From Methylophilaceae bacterium (GTDB lineage Bacteria > Pseudomonadota > Gammaproteobacteria > Burkholderiales > Methylophilaceae), in NCBI GenBank assembly GCA_017880825.1, contig JADGRN010000003.1:1-19601 (forward strand): a stretch of 19,601 nt of DNA. Reading direction: 5' to 3'. This document shows positions 15,504 through 19,601 of the stretch, piece by piece. The notes under the pieces are model-generated. The model was not told the DNA's origin and ran no database searches. It saw nothing but the letters and a program-made list of their open reading frames with translations. Within the stretch, counting starts at the first letter, position 1. Every line of letters starts with the position of its first letter. The translations under genes and the position numbers were made by a program.

Positions 15504-15627
15504 GCAGCTTCCCTGCGCCATACCAATCAGCGCAGCGGTCTCTTTACCACCCGATCTTTCTTGATCCCTTATTCGTCTGCCTCGATTGGTGTTGCTTGAA
15601 GCAATAGGCCGTCGCAGGAGTTTTACA

Positions 15628-17103
15628 TTGTCTACAGAAATTAAATTTGCCGACCTCGGTCTGGCAGAGCCTATCATGCGTGCCATTTCTGACGCTGGTT
15701 ACACTATCCCCACCCCGATTCAGGCCAAGGCCATCCCACAAGTGTTACAGGGCGGCGATTTGATGGGTGCCGCGCAAACCGGCACCGGCAAAACCGCCGG
15801 GTTTACCTTGCCGATTCTGCATCGTTTATCCACCACGCCACTGGCTAACCCGCAAAAAGGTCGCCCACGCTGCCTGATGCTGACCCCGACGCGCGAGCTC
15901 GCAGCGCAGATTGAAGAGTCGGTCAAAACCTACGGTAAATACCTGCCGCTGAAATCCATGGTGATCTTCGGCGGCGTCGGCATCAATCCGCAGATCGACC
16001 GTCTCAAGAAGCCGCTGGATATTCTGGTCGCCACACCGGGCCGCCTGCTGGATCACGCCGGCCAGAAGACGGTGGATCTTTCCGGCGTGGAAATCCTGGT
16101 GTTGGATGAAGCCGACCGCATGCTGGATATGGGCTTCATCCGCGATATCAAGAAAATCCTCGCGATGCTGCCAAAACAACGTCAGAACCTGCTGTTCTCG
16201 GCAACATTTTCTGACGAAATCAAGGCACTGGCTGACGGACTGCTGCACAACCCCGGCTTTGTCGAAGTGGCGCGCCGCAACACCCCATCTGAACTGGTCG
16301 AACAGACCGTGCATCTGGTGCCGCAATCGCATAAGCGTGAGCTCATGAGCCATTTGATCAAACACCACGACTGGAAGCAGGTGCTGATTTTCACGCGCAC
16401 CAAGCACGGCGCCAACAAGCTCGCCGAAAAGCTGGTCAAGGACGGCATTGCGGCCGCCGCGATCCACGGCAACAAGAGCCAGTCGGCGCGCACCAAGGCG
16501 CTGGCGCAGTTCAAGGATGGTTCCATGCCGGTGCTGGTGGCGACCGACATCGCTGCGCGCGGGCTGGACATCGACCAGCTGCCGCAAGTGGTCAATTTCG
16601 AACTGCCCAACGTGCCGGAAGATTACGTGCACCGCATTGGCCGTACCGGTCGTGCAGGCAGCAGTGGCGCGGCAGTATCGCTGGTGGATCAGGAAGAACT
16701 GAAGTTTCTCAAGGATATCGAGCGCCTGATCAAACGCGAGATCCCAAAAGTGCCGGCTGCAGGCTACATACCGTCAGCCATGCCCGAACCCGAAGCGCCA
16801 CGCCCGCCAAGGCCGCAACAGCAAAGGCGTAGCCAAGGGCAGGGTCAACGGCAAGGCCGCTCACAAAACGGTGGGCAAGCTGAACGGCCACGTGGTAGCC
16901 AGCCAAATGGCAGGCCGAACAACGGCAGATCAGCCAATGGGCACAACGGCAAAGCTGCATCAAGCCAGCCTACTAATCGCCAGCCAGAAAACAAGCCTGT
17001 TGCAAATCAGCATATGTCTGAGGCCGCGCGTCATCAGGCCATGCCGCAGGCTGCTTTGTTTTCACCCAAGGTCGTTCATCGAGGCGGTAATCGCGGACGT
17101 TAA
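15628..17103 (+). CDS. rhlE: RhlE-type DEAD-box RNA helicase
   Basis: A 491-residue ATP-dependent RNA helicase. The start is TTG 15628, chosen because AGGAG lies at 15616-15620 with ideal spacing and the N-terminus then reads [11 protein letters not shown] as in the family; an upstream TTG at 15586 would add 14 odd residues. Motifs in order: Q motif ending [18 protein letters not shown] (49-56), PTRELA, DEAD (160-163), SAT, ARGLDI and [10 protein letters not shown]. After about residue 380 comes a low-complexity tail rich in Q, N, G, R and P (with repeated SQ, GQ and RPNNGRS segments) ending HRGGNRGR, usual for RhlE and probably RNA-binding. RhlE helps ribosome assembly and RNA turnover. recQ follows 20 bp later. 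Confidence 0.93.
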   Translation: MSTEIKFADLGLAEPIMRAISDAGYTIPTPIQAKAIPQVLQGGDLMGAAQTGTGKTAGFTLPILHRLSTTPLANPQKGRPRCLMLTPTRELAAQIEESVKTYGKYLPLKSMVIFGGVGINPQIDRLKKPLDILVATPGRLLDHAGQKTVDLSGVEILVLDEADRMLDMGFIRDIKKILAMLPKQRQNLLFSATFSDEIKALADGLLHNPGFVEVARRNTPSELVEQTVHLVPQSHKRELMSHLIKHHDWKQVLIFTRTKHGANKLAEKLVKDGIAAAAIHGNKSQSARTKALAQFKDGSMPVLVATDIAARGLDIDQLPQVVNFELPNVPEDYVHRIGRTGRAGSSGAAVSLVDQEELKFLKDIERLIKREIPKVPAAGYIPSAMPEPEAPRPPRPQQQRRSQGQGQRQGRSQNGGQAERPRGSQPNGRPNNGRSANGHNGKAASSQPTNRQPENKPVANQHMSEAARHQAMPQAALFSPKVVHRGGNRGR

Positions 17104-17123
17104 ACTTAGACTAACAAATTAAA

Positions 17124-18962
17124 ATGCAAGATAAGTCGCCTGCGCTAAGCATTCTGCACGACATCTTCGGATACAGCGCTTTTCGCGGCGGGCAGCAGGC
17201 GATTGTGGAGCATGTAGCGGGTGGCGGTGATGCGCTGGTGCTGATGCCGACTGGCGGCGGCAAATCGCTGTGCTACCAGATACCCGCGTTACTGCGCCCC
17301 GGCGTCGGCATCGTCATATCACCACTCATCGCGCTGATGCAGGATCAGGTGGATGCCTTACGCCAGCTTGGCATCAAGGCTGCCTTTCTCAACTCCAGCC
17401 TGGATAGCGACACCGCTCGCCAAGTGCAAAGCGACTTACTGCGAGGCGATCTCGACTTGCTCTATATTGCGCCGGAGCGCCTGCAGGCAGCGGGCTTTCT
17501 AGGCTTGCTGCAACAGGTGCAGGAAAATATCGGGCTGGCCTTATTCGCTATCGACGAGGCCCATTGCGTCTCGCAGTGGGGGCACGATTTTCGCCCGGAA
17601 TACCGTGCGCTGACGGTGCTGCACGAGCGCTTTCCCGATGTGCCGCGCATTGCATTGACGGCGACTGCGGATACGCCTACCCAGCACGAAATTGTTGAAC
17701 GGCTGGCGTTGGAGCAAGCGCGCCAGTTCATCTCCAGCTTTGATCGCCCCAACATTCGCTATCGCGTTTTACTGAAAGCCAACGCGCGCCAGCAATTACT
17801 ATCTTTCCTGCAAGCCGAACACGCTGGCGATGCCGGGATTGTCTACTGTTTATCGCGCAAAAAAGTGGAAGAAACCGCAGCTTGGCTGAGCGATCAAGGT
17901 TGGGACGCGCTGCCCTACCACGCCGGGCTGGATAGTGCCACGCGCAATGCCAACCAGCGCCGTTTTTTGCGTGAAGAAGGCGTGGTGATGGTGGCCACGG
18001 TAGCCTTCGGCATGGGCATAGATAAACCCAACGTACGCTTTGTTGCGCACCTTGATCTACCCAAAAGCATGGAAGGCTACTATCAGGAAACCGGACGCGC
18101 CGGACGCGACGGCTTGCCTGCCAATGCCTGGCTGGCCTACGGTCTCGGTGATGTGGTCAGCATGCGCCAAATGCTCAGCACCGGCGACGCGCCAGAAGAG
18201 CGCAAGCGGCTGGAGCTGCGCAAACTCGATGCCCTGCTCGGCTATTGCGAATCCACCGCCTGTCGCCACCAGGCAGTACTGCGCTACTTCGGCGAGGGAC
18301 ATCCCGGCGATTGCGGCCAGTGCGACAACTGCCTGACCCCGGTGGAAACCTGGGATGGCACCGAAGCTGCGCAAATGGCGCTATCCTGCGTCTACCGCAC
18401 CGGCCAACGTTTTGGTGCAGGGCATCTGATCGATGTGCTGCTGGGCAAGATGACGGCCCAGGCTGAGAAGTTCCGCCATCACACGCTGACTACTTTCAGC
18501 ATCGGGCAGGCGCTGAATCAGGCCCAATGGAGCAGCGTCTACCGGCAACTGGTGGCTGCCGGCTACCTGGAAGCCGACATAGAGGCCTACGGCGGCCTGC
18601 GCTTGACCGAGCTTGCGCGCCCGCTGTTACGCAATGAGCGCAAAATCTGGCTGCGGCGCGACACCAAGCCAGTGCGCGTCAAAGCCAGCAAGGCCGAGCG
18701 CAGCGCCAGCGTGCGAGAGGCATTTGCTGGTGCCAATGATGATCCACTATGGCAAATACTCAAAAACAAACGCCTGCAACTGGCGCGCGAACAGGGCGTA
18801 CCGCCTTATGTCATCTTTCATGACAGTACGCTGCTGGAAATTCTCAACCGCCGGCCAAGCACTCTGGAACAACTGGCGCAGATCAGCGGCGTAGGCCAGG
18901 CCAAGCTGGCACGCTATGGCGAGGCGTTTCTAAAGGTAATTAAGGGCTCGGATTTAGATTGA
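17124..18962 (+). CDS. recQ: RecQ ATP-dependent DNA helicase
   Basis: A 612-residue 3'-5' DNA helicase of the RecQ family, acting in recombination and replication-fork repair. Domain order is complete: helicase core with Walker A GGGKS at 44-48 and DEAH at 144-147, motif [12 protein letters not shown], the zinc-binding region with C380, C397, C400 and C403 (the same numbers as E. coli RecQ), a winged-helix region at about 405-520, and an HRDC domain at about 530-605 ([24 protein letters not shown], ending [12 protein letters not shown]). ATG 17124 has no clear ribosome binding site and lies 20 bp after rhlE, so translation may depend on the upstream gene. Length is typical. Confidence 0.97.
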   Translation: MQDKSPALSILHDIFGYSAFRGGQQAIVEHVAGGGDALVLMPTGGGKSLCYQIPALLRPGVGIVISPLIALMQDQVDALRQLGIKAAFLNSSLDSDTARQVQSDLLRGDLDLLYIAPERLQAAGFLGLLQQVQENIGLALFAIDEAHCVSQWGHDFRPEYRALTVLHERFPDVPRIALTATADTPTQHEIVERLALEQARQFISSFDRPNIRYRVLLKANARQQLLSFLQAEHAGDAGIVYCLSRKKVEETAAWLSDQGWDALPYHAGLDSATRNANQRRFLREEGVVMVATVAFGMGIDKPNVRFVAHLDLPKSMEGYYQETGRAGRDGLPANAWLAYGLGDVVSMRQMLSTGDAPEERKRLELRKLDALLGYCESTACRHQAVLRYFGEGHPGDCGQCDNCLTPVETWDGTEAAQMALSCVYRTGQRFGAGHLIDVLLGKMTAQAEKFRHHTLTTFSIGQALNQAQWSSVYRQLVAAGYLEADIEAYGGLRLTELARPLLRNERKIWLRRDTKPVRVKASKAERSASVREAFAGANDDPLWQILKNKRLQLAREQGVPPYVIFHDSTLLEILNRRPSTLEQLAQISGVGQAKLARYGEAFLKVIKGSDLD

Positions 18963-18998
18963 AACTGCTATGCCTATATAACGCAGGCGCCTCTCATC

Positions 18999-19457
18999 AT
19001 GAATAGTGGACTGAAAATCTGGGTAGATGCCGACGCCTGCCCGGTCGTCATCAAGGAGATCCTGTTTCGTGCGGCGGAACGCACGCGGGTTGAAATAATA
19101 TTAGTCGCCAACAAACTGCTGCGAGTACCGCCCTCGCCCTATATCAAGGCCATGCAGGTGCCCGCTGGCTTTGATGTCGCGGACAACAAGATTGTGCTGG
19201 AGCTGGAAGCTGGCGATCTGGTCATCACCGCCGACATTCCTCTGGCGGCGCAAGTCATTGCCAAAGGCGGCCATGCGCTGAATCCGCGCGGCGAGTTCTA
19301 CTCCAGGGAAAACATCAGCGAGCGTCTGACCATGCGCAATTTCATGGAGGAATTGCGTGGAAGCGGCGTGGATATCTCCGGTCCCGCGTCATTCAGCCAG
19401 AGCGACCGCCAGGGATTTGCCGCTGAACTTGATAAATTTCTGGCGCGCCAGAAGTAA
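18999..19457 (+). CDS. YaiI/YqxD family protein (UPF0178, DUF188)
   Basis: A 152-residue protein of the YaiI/YqxD family. The N-terminal [16 protein letters not shown] is diagnostic; further family blocks are [24 protein letters not shown], and [15 protein letters not shown]. The family is PIN/NYN-like in pattern, with conserved aspartates at D10 and D12 and in TADIPL, so nuclease activity is suspected, but no function is established. It is 36 bp downstream of recQ on the same strand and probably cotranscribed. Complete, of usual length. Confidence 0.93.
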   Translation: MNSGLKIWVDADACPVVIKEILFRAAERTRVEIILVANKLLRVPPSPYIKAMQVPAGFDVADNKIVLELEAGDLVITADIPLAAQVIAKGGHALNPRGEFYSRENISERLTMRNFMEELRGSGVDISGPASFSQSDRQGFAAELDKFLARQK

Positions 19458-19502
19458 AAATTGACGGCATAATAAAGCTAACGAAGCTGAATTGACCCTG
19501 CC

Positions 19503-19601
19503 ATGAACCTCGAAACCTGGGAACTGCTGAGCTATATCGTCACCGTGTTTGGCCTGCCGCTGGCCATCATCGCCTTCATGTTCGAGCAGCGCAAGGAGCG
19601 C
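19503..19601 (+). CDS. Start of an unknown membrane protein (runs off the window)
   Basis: ATG 19503 opens a frame that is still open at the end of the window (33 codons seen). The visible part starts MNLETWELLSYIVTVFGLP and has one hydrophobic segment, about residues 8-26, followed by charged FEQRKER. This arrangement is common in short membrane-anchored proteins of unknown function. No good ribosome binding site is visible. Too little is present to name a family. Confidence 0.55.
   Translation, partial: MNLETWELLSYIVTVFGLPLAIIAFMFEQRKER

Overview
The window looks like a chromosomal segment of a betaproteobacterium, probably from the Nitrosomonadales/Burkholderiales side. This rests on protein character only: a proteobacterial ubiquinone pathway, MAPEG, RsuA and RhlE/RecQ types, and moderately high GC in the housekeeping genes. 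It cannot be narrowed further by eye. Facultative anaerobic respiration is implied by the centre of the window.

Layout. Bases 1-2500 hold the end of an unknown secreted protein, a DUF2721 membrane protein, a small periplasmic protein and about 600 bp without a convincing gene, ending in an FNR-type box. Bases 2501-8115 form a same-strand cluster: YhcC-type radical SAM protein, ubiU, ubiV, ubiT, ubiX, ubiD. UbiU, UbiV and UbiT are the components of the oxygen-independent ubiquinone pathway; UbiX makes the prenylated flavin that UbiD needs to decarboxylate the ring. All diagnostic iron-sulfur cysteines of UbiU and UbiV are present with the E. coli spacing. A decayed haemolysin III gene lies between ubiV and ubiT. 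Bases 8228-9833 (minus strand) are pdxS-pdxT, the DXP-independent PLP synthase, which is uncommon in this group. Two tandem 33-bp repeats lie just upstream of pdxS.

Bases 10230-11839 carry a Rap1a/Tai-like secreted protein broken by one amber codon, a PF10014-type 2-oxoglutarate/Fe(II) dioxygenase and a small EamA-type transporter, closed by a terminator. Next comes a catalase unit: an OxyR-type four-half-site box, a 24-residue leader ORF with a strong ribosome binding site, and a catalase gene that lacks one base near codon 34. A 14-bp perfect hairpin terminator follows. Bases 13789-15436 hold a MAPEG gene (also lacking one base), a 25-residue membrane peptide, an RsuA-type pseudouridine synthase and a second MAPEG gene. 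Bases 15628-19457 hold rhlE, recQ and a YaiI/YqxD-family gene; the window ends inside a membrane protein gene.

The best candidate for something beyond routine annotation is the FNR-box/radical SAM/ubiUV-ubiT-ubiXD arrangement, with an uncharacterised radical SAM protein translationally coupled to ubiU. Two otherwise intact genes 1.7 kb apart (catalase, MAPEG) each lack one base, so sequencing error must be excluded before calling them pseudogenes.
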